A stretch of 64,000 bases of DNA. Origin: Paracoccaceae bacterium. GTDB lineage: Bacteria; Pseudomonadota; Alphaproteobacteria; Rhodobacterales; Rhodobacteraceae. Below are positions 46,710 to 55,727 of this stretch, in pieces. Where the stretch lies: assembly GCA_014654775.1 (NCBI GenBank), contig JACVZW010000087.1, positions 80,552 to 144,551 of the forward strand, in the 5' to 3' direction. Under the pieces are notes generated by a model. It had not been told where the DNA came from. It worked only from the letters and a program-made list of their open reading frames with translations, and made no database searches. A program made the translations under genes and the position numbers. Position 1 is the first letter of the stretch. Each line of letters begins with the position of its first letter.

Positions 46710-47620
46710 CACACCCTCCGCACCAGACGACCGACGATCAGGAAGGCCAGCCCCGCCAGCGCGATGGTCACCATCAGCACGACCGACAGCGCCGCCCCGG
46801 CGGGCCAGTTGTTCATCGGCCCGAACATCGCCTGAATGAGGTTGCCCACCATCATCCCGTCCGGTCCCCCCACCATTGCGGGCGTGATGTAATCTCCCAC
46901 GGTCGGCACGAACATCAGGAAGAAGGCCGCCACCACCCCCGGCAGCGACAGCGGAAAGGTGATCCGCCAGAACCTCCGCCACGGCCCGTCGCCCAGATCT
47001 GCCGCCGCTTCCAGATAAGTGCGATCGATCTTTTCAAGGCTCACATAGATCGGGAGAACCGCAAAAGCCGCCCAAGAATGTGCAAGCACCACCGTCACCG
47101 CCGTCTGGCTGTAGAGCAGCGCCGCCACGGGCGTCTCGACCACGCCCAACCCAACCAGCGCCGTGTTCAGCACGCCCTCATAGCCCAACACCACCTTCCA
47201 TGCGAATACCCGCAGCAGATAGCTCGTCCAGAAGGGCAAGGTCATCAGCATCAGCCAAAGCGCCTTGTGCCGATGCACATGGAAGGCGACGTAATAGGCC
47301 ATGGGATAGCAAAGCGCGACCGTCACGGCCGTAGCCACAAGCGCCACTTCCAGCGACCGCCCGATCAGCACCCCATACATCGGATGCCCGAGCATGGCCG
47401 CGTAATTGTCCAGCGAGGGCGTCCGCGCGATCTCGTAACCCGACAGCGACCACGTGCTCATCATAAGCGTGCTGCCAAGTGGAAAAAGGATCGCCACCAG
47501 CATCAACCCCAGCGCGGGCAGGATCAGCAAGTATCCGCGCCACGCCTCATTCCGATGCAGAAAGCGCAGAACCGCGCCCGGGCGCACAGGCGGCACAGGG
47601 GAGTTGGCCGCCAACGTCAT
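46709..47620 (-). CDS. ABC transporter permease (PotB-like)
   Basis: YLEAAADLGDGPWRRFWRITFPLSLPGVVAAFFLMFVPTVGDYITPAMVGG. Confidence 0.92.
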   Translation of the reverse strand: MTLAANSPVPPVRPGAVLRFLHRNEAWRGYLLILPALGLMLVAILFPLGSTLMMSTWSLSGYEIARTPSLDNYAAMLGHPMYGVLIGRSLEVALVATAVTVALCYPMAYYVAFHVHRHKALWLMLMTLPFWTSYLLRVFAWKVVLGYEGVLNTALVGLGVVETPVAALLYSQTAVTVVLAHSWAAFAVLPIYVSLEKIDRTYLEAAADLGDGPWRRFWRITFPLSLPGVVAAFFLMFVPTVGDYITPAMVGGPDGMMVGNLIQAMFGPMNNWPAGAALSVVLMVTIALAGLAFLIVGRLVRRV

Positions 47621-47659
47621 GACAGCCGCGGACCGGCAGCAGGGCTCAACAGCATGGCC

Positions 47660-48781
47660 TCAGAACCCGAGCTTGATCTGTTCCCAGGTCTCGGTCATCC
47701 GCCGATCCCATTCGGGCGTTTGCGGAACGCCGAAATGTCCAGCCTTCAGCACCTCCGCCGGGTTGCGGGACAGGCCCAGCACCTCCAGATCGGCGTCGGT
47801 GAACTGGTCAAAGGCTTTCCGGTTGACGCCGCCATAGCCGTAGTCGCGCATATTGAACACGGCCGCGGCCTCACTGATGAGGGAGTCGAGCACGTCATAG
47901 GCGCTGTCGATCTTCGGTGCTTCAGCATGCAGCATCATCCCGCAGACCCAGGTCAGCGCGCCTTCCTTCGGGCGGGCGAACTTCACCGGCACGCCCTGCG
48001 CCGCCAGCGAAACGACCGAACTGTTCCACGCCATCGTCGCGACGATCTCCCCTGCCGCCAAGGCCGTGTCGAGCGAGGTCGTGTCGTCCGTATACATCCG
48101 GATCAGCGGCCGCTGTTCCCTCAAGACGGCAGAGATCTTCTCAAAGGCCGCATCGGTGCCGATCTGGTCGAAAGGCACACCCGCCTTGATCGCCGCGCAC
48201 CACCAGACATCCCCCCCTGCCCCCAGACTGCCCAGCCGCCCTGCATGCCGCGCGTCCCACAGCATGTTCCAGCTCTCTTCCCCCTCCAGCCCGAACAGAT
48301 CGGTCCGATAGGCGATGGAGGTCTGCCCCCATTCGAAGGGGATCAGCCACGGTTTGCCCTCAGTCAGGTTGTAAGGCACGTCCCAGAGTTCGGGGATCAC
48401 ATCCGCCCAGTTCGACAGGCGCGCCACATCAACCGGCTGGAACAGCCCCGTGCTGGACCAGCGCGGCACATCCGACAGGCAGGGATGCGCGATATCTGCG
48501 ACAAAGCCCGATTGCAGCTTTTGCAGCGCCTCTTCCGCCGATCCATAGGTGACGAAGTTGGGCAATTCCCCGCGCTTCGCCACGTATTCGTCGAAATAGT
48601 CGGGGATGTCGAACCCACCCCAAGTGAAATAGGTCGCATGATCTTCCGCCGCCGCAAGGCTCCGCCGCGGCAGCAAAGGTATCGACACAAGGCTGATCCC
48701 CACCGCCATCAGGGACCGCCCAAAGGCGCGGCGGCTCAGCTTGCCCTCCCGCACCGCAGCAAGTTGATCAAGGACGTCCAT
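47660..48781 (-). CDS. Extracellular substrate-binding protein (PotD-like)
   Basis: RRAFGRSLMAVGISLVSIPLLPRRSLAA export signal; YFTWGGFDIPDYFDEYVAKRGELPNFVTYGS. Confidence 0.9.
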   Translation of the reverse strand: MDVLDQLAAVREGKLSRRAFGRSLMAVGISLVSIPLLPRRSLAAAEDHATYFTWGGFDIPDYFDEYVAKRGELPNFVTYGSAEEALQKLQSGFVADIAHPCLSDVPRWSSTGLFQPVDVARLSNWADVIPELWDVPYNLTEGKPWLIPFEWGQTSIAYRTDLFGLEGEESWNMLWDARHAGRLGSLGAGGDVWWCAAIKAGVPFDQIGTDAAFEKISAVLREQRPLIRMYTDDTTSLDTALAAGEIVATMAWNSSVVSLAAQGVPVKFARPKEGALTWVCGMMLHAEAPKIDSAYDVLDSLISEAAAVFNMRDYGYGGVNRKAFDQFTDADLEVLGLSRNPAEVLKAGHFGVPQTPEWDRRMTETWEQIKLGF

Positions 48782-48862
48782 GAGCCTTCTCCCCTGTTGC
48801 GGCGCATGCGGCCCGTTCCCCGCCATCCAAAGCAGACGAGAAAGGCAACGCGGCCCGATCTA

Positions 48863-48886
48863 TTGATTGAACATTTATTCAATCAA
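48863..48886. promoter_or_regulatory. Perfect palindromic operator candidate TTGATTGAA-CATTTA-TTCAATCAA
   Basis: 9-bp arms, 6-bp spacer, upstream of the ABC operon that encodes a TetR. Confidence 0.7.
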
Positions 48887-49191
48887 AGGAAGCATGCGTG
48901 AAGGATTCGGTCAAGCCGCCGGAGCGGCGCGGACAGATGCGTCGGCCCTTCACTCCCGTCCTGCGGGCGCATCTGCTCAATCATTCATCAAGATAGCCCC
49001 GCCCTCCTGCCGCTCGACAGGTCCGGACTGGTACCTTCTCAGCCCCACCCGGCAGCAAGAACCGTCGACCGGTCGGCATGGCACCGGATCATCTGTCGGA
49101 ATTCCACGACCAAATGTCGGCGCGCCGAGACGCCCGGTCGCGTCCAGCGCATAGACTGCCCAAGGGACCGCCAGAAAAGGACGACAGCCAG

Positions 49192-50097
49192 ATGGGGACC
49201 ACTTTCCTTGCCTCGGCCATCGTGCTGGTAACCGGCATCTTCTGGGGCATCTACTGGGTCCCTGTCCGCGCCATTGCTGATCTCGGCCTTGACGGGGCAT
49301 GGGGAACCGGGGCGATCACGCTCGCCGCTGCGCTGCTGCTATTGCCGTTCGTCCTGCGCCAGACAGGCAGCCTGCGCGACGCCGACAGGATTGGGATTGC
49401 TTCCATCGCCCTTGGCGGAGCGGCCTTCGCGCTCTACTCCATCGGCTTTCTCTATGGCCGTGTCGCGCTGGTCGTCTTGCTATGGTTCTTCAGCCCGGTC
49501 TGGAGCGTGCTGATCGCCCGTTTCCTCCTCGGCTGGCAGGTTCCACGCCTCCGCCTGATCGCCATCGCACTCGGCCTAGCGGGCCTTTTCATCATGCTGG
49601 GCGGTGACGGAGGCATTCCCGTCCCCGGCAGCCTTGGCGAATGGATGGCCTTCATCGGTGGCCTAATATGGGCCTTCGCCACTGCCGGCATGCGCCTGAG
49701 ATCGCAAATCCCCCCTGCCCCGGCGGCCTTCCTCTTCGCCCTCGGCGCGGCACTGACCTCCTTCCTCTTCGCGCCCTTTCTCGAACCCCTGCCCAACATC
49801 GCAGGCTCCGACATCATCGCGACCGCGGTTCAGGTCCTGTTGACGGGTGCACTCTGGTGGGGTGCATCCATCGCGGCGCTGATGTGGGCCACCGTCCGGC
49901 TCGACCCTGCAAGGGTCGGCATCCTTCTCATGACAGAGGTGATCTTCGGTGCCATGACCGCCGCGATCTTCGCAGGCGAAAGGCTCTCGGGCAGCGAGAT
50001 GGTCGGCGGCGCATTGGTCATCCTCTGCGGGCTCCTCGAAGTCTGGCCGACCGAGGAAACACCTCGAAAGGCCCGATCCACGCAACCGCGGCCTTGA
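49192..50097 (+). CDS. DMT family (EamA) transporter
   Basis: MGTTFLASAIVLVTGIFWGIYWVPVRAIADLGL, about 10 TM, EVIFGAMTAAIFAGERLSGSEMVGGALVI. Confidence 0.88.
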   Translation: MGTTFLASAIVLVTGIFWGIYWVPVRAIADLGLDGAWGTGAITLAAALLLLPFVLRQTGSLRDADRIGIASIALGGAAFALYSIGFLYGRVALVVLLWFFSPVWSVLIARFLLGWQVPRLRLIAIALGLAGLFIMLGGDGGIPVPGSLGEWMAFIGGLIWAFATAGMRLRSQIPPAPAAFLFALGAALTSFLFAPFLEPLPNIAGSDIIATAVQVLLTGALWWGASIAALMWATVRLDPARVGILLMTEVIFGAMTAAIFAGERLSGSEMVGGALVILCGLLEVWPTEETPRKARSTQPRP

Positions 50098-50124
50098 CGG
50101 CGCCACGGCAGGTCTCTGCGGCCC

Positions 50125-51210
50125 CTAATGATACAGGAACCAGTGCAGCCGCTGTGCCACTTCCAGCGCCGATCCACCGATCAGAACCACCGCCGGAACG
50201 ATCAGCAGACGGCGGAGCACCGTCCTCCGCCACAGCGATGACATGCGCACGGTCTGAAGCAACCCCAGACCGACGATCGTCGCCAGAAGGATGCGCGGCT
50301 GGGCCTCGCCCACGGGCAGTTGCGCCTTGTCCCACAGCCGGACCGACAGATCGATCACACCGGACTTGTCGGGAGCGACCGCCGTCTCGACCCTGACACG
50401 GCGGAACAGTCCCGTCCCGTCCAGCGCGCCGCGCAAGGCATCAACGGAAGTGACGCTGTAGGGGTCGCCCGGTCGAAAGGGAACAAGGGCCTGCGCCTCG
50501 GCTTCCTCCATCCGCAGCGACCCGCGAAAGTCGACATCCCCGAACCGCATCGGCGGGCCTGCATCGACGCTCAGGACAAGCTCTGCACTGGCCGCGCCCC
50601 GATCAAGGCTGAAGTCCGCATCGCGCAGAACGGCCTCCGCAAAAGAGGCTTGCCGTAATTCGAACAGAAGCCCGCGGCCAAGATCATCTACGACGGTCCG
50701 CAGGGCCGTCCTACCCTCCTGCTTCGACAGCAGCACCTCCAGCGCTGCACGCAACTGCGGGGCCGACTGCGGCGGCACCCCCTCGACCCGGATCTCTCCG
50801 ATCCTATAGCGGGCACCGAGAACGGGCGTCAGTCGAAGCGGATCCGCTTCCGTGGCGCCGCCCGAAATGTCGATCCGCGCTTCAAGATACCCCTGCGCCG
50901 TCATAAGGGCGGTAAGCCGCGTCACCTCGGCGGCGACCACGGCGTCCGTCTCGGCTGCGCTCAGGCCAACTTTCCCCAGAAGCAGAGGCAGGCTGAAATG
51001 CGTCTCAAGAAGAGTGGCGACCCGCCGATCCTCGACCGTTTCCAGCACGACGATATCCGCTGCTGCGGCAATTGGTGCCATGCTCCCGATTGACAAGGCA
51101 ATGGCGGCCATGATTACGCTTGATTTCAAACTGTCGTGCCAATTGTGATAGTGTCCCGGCCCCAAAAGGTCCGGCCCCTCGATCTTCGGTGTTTTATCGA
51201 TCGAAGACAT
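50125..51210 (-). CDS. POTRA-domain protein (TamA-like N-terminus) without a visible beta-barrel
   Basis: YRIGEIRVEGVPP..., FGDVDFRGSLRMEEAEAQALVPFRPGDPYSVTSVDALRGALDGTGLFRRVRVE; C-terminal hydrophobic helix. Start may be internal (MAAIALSIGSM). Confidence 0.7.
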   Translation of the reverse strand: MSSIDKTPKIEGPDLLGPGHYHNWHDSLKSSVIMAAIALSIGSMAPIAAAADIVVLETVEDRRVATLLETHFSLPLLLGKVGLSAAETDAVVAAEVTRLTALMTAQGYLEARIDISGGATEADPLRLTPVLGARYRIGEIRVEGVPPQSAPQLRAALEVLLSKQEGRTALRTVVDDLGRGLLFELRQASFAEAVLRDADFSLDRGAASAELVLSVDAGPPMRFGDVDFRGSLRMEEAEAQALVPFRPGDPYSVTSVDALRGALDGTGLFRRVRVETAVAPDKSGVIDLSVRLWDKAQLPVGEAQPRILLATIVGLGLLQTVRMSSLWRRTVLRRLLIVPAVVLIGGSALEVAQRLHWFLYH

Positions 51211-51366
51211 TTTGACCTAAGCGCAAGCACGGGTCCTGATGATCGTGCAACTTGCAAACCACGGATGCGGCAAGCTCGTGTGATTCTTAACACGGGCAGC
51301 CGATGGCGTCGAATGTTTCGATCGGATCACCCGCGGGCTTGATCCGCTCATATGGGCAAATGAGAA

Positions 51367-52431
51367 ATGCAATCGGCTGATCAGTTTCTTTCCGAAGTAA
51401 CGCCGCAATGCTCGGTCGCGGATTGGGACCGAATCTATAATTCCGATAAAGATGCGATGCCCTCACAATCCCATGCTTGGGCAAATGCGATTTGCAAAAC
51501 AGGCGGATATGAAATGCAGCGCCGCAAATATCTCTTTTCTGACGGAATCGAAGCGGCCATTTCTTTGTTTTCGAAAGGCAGCAACCGAAATCCGCTACGG
51601 ATACAAAGATCGCCGCCAGCGGCCTGGGGCTTCGGCGGCCCGGTGTCCACTCGCCCGCTTGGGGCCGGTCATCTGCGGGCCATGCTCGACGATTGCGCCC
51701 GCCTGCCGGGTGCCGCCATCCAGATCCGTCCCAACCCGGTCACCGCCGACATCTGGGCCGAGGCCGCCGCGAACAGCCGCTGGGTCGCCCTGCCCCGCAA
51801 TGCTCATGTTCTGGATCTCACCGGCGGCTTCGACGAAGTCTGGTCACACAAGTTCCCCGGAAGGATCCGCACTTTGGCACGCAAGGCGGAAAAGAACGGC
51901 ATCACTGTCGAAACCGGGTCAAGCGCGGATATCGTGACCGAATTCGATGCCCTGTTTCGCCTGTCGATCCTCAGATGGGCACGGAAGCAGAACGAATTCC
52001 GATGGCTCGCCTCGCTGCGCGGACATCTGCGGGATCCGAGGCACAAGTTCCTAGAAATGGCACGATTGTGCGCGGATCTCATGCGGGTGACGATCGCTCG
52101 CAAGGACGGCAAGGCGATCGCGGGGATCGTCGTCCTCTACGGCCGCAACGCGCATTACACGCGCGGTGCGATGGATGAACAGGCCGTCGGCAACAGCGGG
52201 GCCAACGCCCTTCTCCATGTGACGGCCATCCGCGAGGCTTGCGAAAGACAATGCCGGATGTACCACATGGGTGAATCGGGCGCGTCCACCTCCCTTGCCG
52301 CCTTCAAGACGCAGTTCGGCGCGGTCGGATACCCCTATGCGGAGTTCCGGCACGAACGTCTTCCGATCCTGTCGGCAGACCAGAAGCTGCGCGCCATAGC
52401 GAAACGGGTCATCGGGTTCCGCGATGTCTGA
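51367..52431 (+). CDS. GNAT/FemAB-like acyltransferase associated with polysaccharide synthesis
   Basis: FPGRIRTLARKAEKNGITVETG, MRVTIARKDGKAIAGIVVLYGRNAHYTRGAMDEQA. Confidence 0.75.
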   Translation: MQSADQFLSEVTPQCSVADWDRIYNSDKDAMPSQSHAWANAICKTGGYEMQRRKYLFSDGIEAAISLFSKGSNRNPLRIQRSPPAAWGFGGPVSTRPLGAGHLRAMLDDCARLPGAAIQIRPNPVTADIWAEAAANSRWVALPRNAHVLDLTGGFDEVWSHKFPGRIRTLARKAEKNGITVETGSSADIVTEFDALFRLSILRWARKQNEFRWLASLRGHLRDPRHKFLEMARLCADLMRVTIARKDGKAIAGIVVLYGRNAHYTRGAMDEQAVGNSGANALLHVTAIREACERQCRMYHMGESGASTSLAAFKTQFGAVGYPYAEFRHERLPILSADQKLRAIAKRVIGFRDV

Positions 52432-53293
52432 CAGCCGCAAACCGCCCCATGTCGCTCCAGCCCCCCGGGTTGTTGCCGCCCTCGCACTTCTTTGCGCCCT
52501 TCAGGCGGCCATCGGGCCCGGCATGGCCGAGCAACTCCCCGGACCGCTCGGTCGCGACGATCCCTTCGTTCTCGTCTTCAACGAGGATTTCGATGCACCC
52601 AGCCTGAACAACGACGTGTGGACCACCTGCTACTGGTGGGACAAGAACGGCTGCACGAACCTGAGTTCCAAGGAACTGCAGTGGTACCAGCCCGACAATG
52701 TCACCATCGAGGATGGAAAGCTCGTCCTGACCGCGCGGCCCGAAAAGGTGATCGGCTGGAAGGGGCGCAGGTTCAACTACACCTCCGGCATCGTGACGAC
52801 GGGCCGCTACTATGGCGATCACCGGTCCGAAACCGGCTTCGAGGCCACCTACGGCTTCTTCGAGATCCGCGCCAAAATCCCGGCCGGTCAAGGCCTCTGG
52901 CCCGCCTTCTGGATGCTGCCATCAAGCCATGACTCGCTGCCCGAGATCGACATCATGGAAGTACTCGGCCACGACCCTTCGCGGCTGGAGATGCACTTCC
53001 ACCACCCCGATGCAAACGGTCGCAAGAAAAGCGAAGGCCACGATGTCGTGACAACCGACCTCTCTGCCGGCTGGCATGTCTACGGGGTCGACTGGTCGCC
53101 TGATCGCATCGTCTGGTATCTCGACGGCAAGGAAGTCTGGCGTCACGCGGAACCGGACGAGGTACCGAATGAACCGATGTATCTTCTGATCAACCTCGCC
53201 GTGGGCGGCACATGGCCGGGAAGCCCGGACCGGACGACACCGTTTCCCGCCCGGTTCCTGATCGACTACGTCCGCGCTTGGCAACGCCCCTGA
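52424..53293 (+). CDS. Secreted glycoside hydrolase family 16
   Basis: LPEIDIMEVLGHDPSRLEMHFHH (ExDxxE catalytic motif); LWPAFWMLPSS; N-terminal hydrophobic segment. Confidence 0.93.
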   Translation: MSDSRKPPHVAPAPRVVAALALLCALQAAIGPGMAEQLPGPLGRDDPFVLVFNEDFDAPSLNNDVWTTCYWWDKNGCTNLSSKELQWYQPDNVTIEDGKLVLTARPEKVIGWKGRRFNYTSGIVTTGRYYGDHRSETGFEATYGFFEIRAKIPAGQGLWPAFWMLPSSHDSLPEIDIMEVLGHDPSRLEMHFHHPDANGRKKSEGHDVVTTDLSAGWHVYGVDWSPDRIVWYLDGKEVWRHAEPDEVPNEPMYLLINLAVGGTWPGSPDRTTPFPARFLIDYVRAWQRP

Positions 53294-53348
53294 CCCTCAT
53301 CCCCCGGGGCGCGGCACGCCCGGACATAGCACGTAGAGCACAGATCGC

Positions 53349-55727
53349 ATGAGGCTTTCCCGCGTCCAGATCCCGGCCATCGCCCCGCTCCTTTTGAACG
53401 GCTACGCACTCGTGCTCAATGCCTGGCTAACCGCCCTTCTGGGCATCCTGTTCTGGATGGTCGCGACCCGCCTCTACAGCCAGGAACAGGTCGGCCTCGC
53501 AGCGGCCCTGATCTCGTCCATGACGACGATCAGTTACTTCTCGCAGATGAATCTCAGTTCCTTCCTGACGCGCTTTATCCCCGACTCTGGCTCTGGCGCG
53601 GGGCGTCTGATCGCCAAGACCTATGCCACGGCAGGACTGGTATCCGCCCTTATCGCGCTGCTTTTCGCGTCAGGCGTCGGGATCGTCGCGGAACCGTTAG
53701 AGGTGATCGGCGCCAACTGGGGCATGATGCTTCTCTTCGTCGCTGCGACGGTTCTGTGGACGATCTTCGCCCTTCAGGATGCCGTCCTTGCGGGCCTGCG
53801 GCGGGCGACGCTGGTGACCGGCTCGAACACGGTCTACGCGCTGGTCAAGATCGGGCTTCTTCTGGGTTTCGCGGCTTTTGCCCTTTCCCCGCCGCTGGGC
53901 ATCTTCTTCGCATGGACAGTCCCGCTCCTGCCCATCGTGGTCGCGGTCAACCTTCTGATCCGTCGCCATGTCGGCACCCTGCCGCCCGAGGCACCGCATC
54001 GCCCCCTTGACCTGCGGACCGCAAGCCAGTTTTGGCGCTGGGATTTCCTTGGCAGCCTCGCACTCGGCGCCGCCTTCGGCCTTGCCCCGTTGATGATCAC
54101 GGGCACCGTCGGGGTCGAGGAGACCGCAGCCTATCATCTGGCATGGAGCTTCGCCTATTCGATCTACCTCGTCGGTCGCGCGATGAGCACCTCGCTCGTC
54201 GCCGAAGGCGCGACCCATCCCCTCCGCCTGCACCGGCTCATTTCCGACAGTCTCAGCCATACGCTCGCGCTTATCGCAGGGGCGGTCGCCGTCATGCTGG
54301 CCTTCGCGCCGCAGATCATGGGCCTTTTCGGCCCGGCCTATGTCGATCAGGGTACCCCTCTCCTCCGGCTGCTCGCTCTGTCCTGCCTGCCATGGTCCGT
54401 GACCACGCTCTATTGTGCCGCCGCCCGCGTCCGACGCAGGACCCGAACCGTTGCGATCGTCCAGGTCTGCACGCTTGCGGTCTTCGCGGCGGTGAGCACG
54501 GCGCTGGTCGGCAGTTTCGGCGCGCCGGGCGTCGCCTTGGGCTGGCTCGTGGCCCATACGGCGGTCTGTGCTGGCATCGTCCTGCGCGTCGTCCTAGCCG
54601 ATGGCCGGATCGGCCTTGTCGACTGGGCGCGGTCGCTCGCCGGGTCCGGTCTGCGGCTGGCCGCATCCCTGCCCCGCCCCGCCAGCCGCAAGCAGGCCCA
54701 GACCATTCCGCCCGAGGTCATCGACGGCCTCAGCCGCTCCAGCCTGCGTGGCTTGACGCCCGTCCTCGTAAAGGGCTCGCTCACCGATGTCGCCGTCCTG
54801 CTGCTGCAGGACCCAGACCCAACCGACACCACGCCGCGCGCGGTCCTCAAGTTCTCGGCCAGCGAGAACGGCATCGCCGCGCTACAACGCAATGCAGCGA
54901 CGCTGCAATCCTTGGCCGCCGATGCAAGGCTTGCCCCCCATTCTGCCCTTCTGCCCACTGTCCTTCTCGCAGAACTTTGGGGCCCCTGCTTTTGCACCGC
55001 CGAGACGGCCGTACCGGGCATTGAGGGGCGCAAGCTCCCACGGCAGGGCACAGGCATGACCGCCACCATGGCCACCGTCATCGCAACATTGGCCGATATG
55101 CACCGCCGCACCGCGAAACCCACTGTGATCACCGATGACTGGGCGCGCCAATGGATCGATGACCCGATCGCGGCCATCACTGCCGCCGATGACAGCCCCA
55201 GCCGCGACAAAAGGGCCGCCCTCCCCCTCCTCCGCGCCGAATTGCGCAAGGTCTTTCTCGGCCGCACGACGCCTCTCGGCCTTGGCCATGGCGACATCTG
55301 GCTCGGCAACCTTTTCTTCCTTACCGACCCTTCAGAAGATGCCACCCTGCGGCTTAGCGGCCTGATCGACTGGGACACCTGCCGGATGGACTCTCTCGCC
55401 GCGCTCGATGCCTGCCAACTCGCCCTCACCGTCCGAATGGACCGCAGCGGCGAGGAATACGGTCCGGTCGTGCGAACCCTGCTCGGTCAAGGGCAGTGGA
55501 CGGCAGAAGAAACGGTCATCTTCGCCGAAGCGGGCCTGCAGAACGCGTTCGGCACGGAAAACGACCCCGAACTCTGGCGCGGGGTTTTGCTCCTGACATG
55601 GCTCAGGCATGTCGCCATGGTTATTGGGCAGACGGAACATGCCGCATCGCGCAGGTTCTGGATGGCCTTGAACGTTGATCTCGTCTTGGCGGCGGTCTTG
55701 CGCGACGCCCGGCAGGTCGCAACATGA
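53349..55727 (+). CDS. Polysaccharide flippase (MOP/Wzx-like) fused to C-terminal APH-like kinase domain
   Basis: N-terminal ~440 aa polytopic; C-terminal LGHGDIWLGNLFFLTD...LIDWDTCRMDSLAALD. Confidence 0.85.
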   Translation: MRLSRVQIPAIAPLLLNGYALVLNAWLTALLGILFWMVATRLYSQEQVGLAAALISSMTTISYFSQMNLSSFLTRFIPDSGSGAGRLIAKTYATAGLVSALIALLFASGVGIVAEPLEVIGANWGMMLLFVAATVLWTIFALQDAVLAGLRRATLVTGSNTVYALVKIGLLLGFAAFALSPPLGIFFAWTVPLLPIVVAVNLLIRRHVGTLPPEAPHRPLDLRTASQFWRWDFLGSLALGAAFGLAPLMITGTVGVEETAAYHLAWSFAYSIYLVGRAMSTSLVAEGATHPLRLHRLISDSLSHTLALIAGAVAVMLAFAPQIMGLFGPAYVDQGTPLLRLLALSCLPWSVTTLYCAAARVRRRTRTVAIVQVCTLAVFAAVSTALVGSFGAPGVALGWLVAHTAVCAGIVLRVVLADGRIGLVDWARSLAGSGLRLAASLPRPASRKQAQTIPPEVIDGLSRSSLRGLTPVLVKGSLTDVAVLLLQDPDPTDTTPRAVLKFSASENGIAALQRNAATLQSLAADARLAPHSALLPTVLLAELWGPCFCTAETAVPGIEGRKLPRQGTGMTATMATVIATLADMHRRTAKPTVITDDWARQWIDDPIAAITAADDSPSRDKRAALPLLRAELRKVFLGRTTPLGLGHGDIWLGNLFFLTDPSEDATLRLSGLIDWDTCRMDSLAALDACQLALTVRMDRSGEEYGPVVRTLLGQGQWTAEETVIFAEAGLQNAFGTENDPELWRGVLLLTWLRHVAMVIGQTEHAASRRFWMALNVDLVLAAVLRDARQVAT

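Noticed and set aside
47078-48901. 607-aa + strand ORF
   Set aside because: Antisense to the permease and substrate-binding protein genes.
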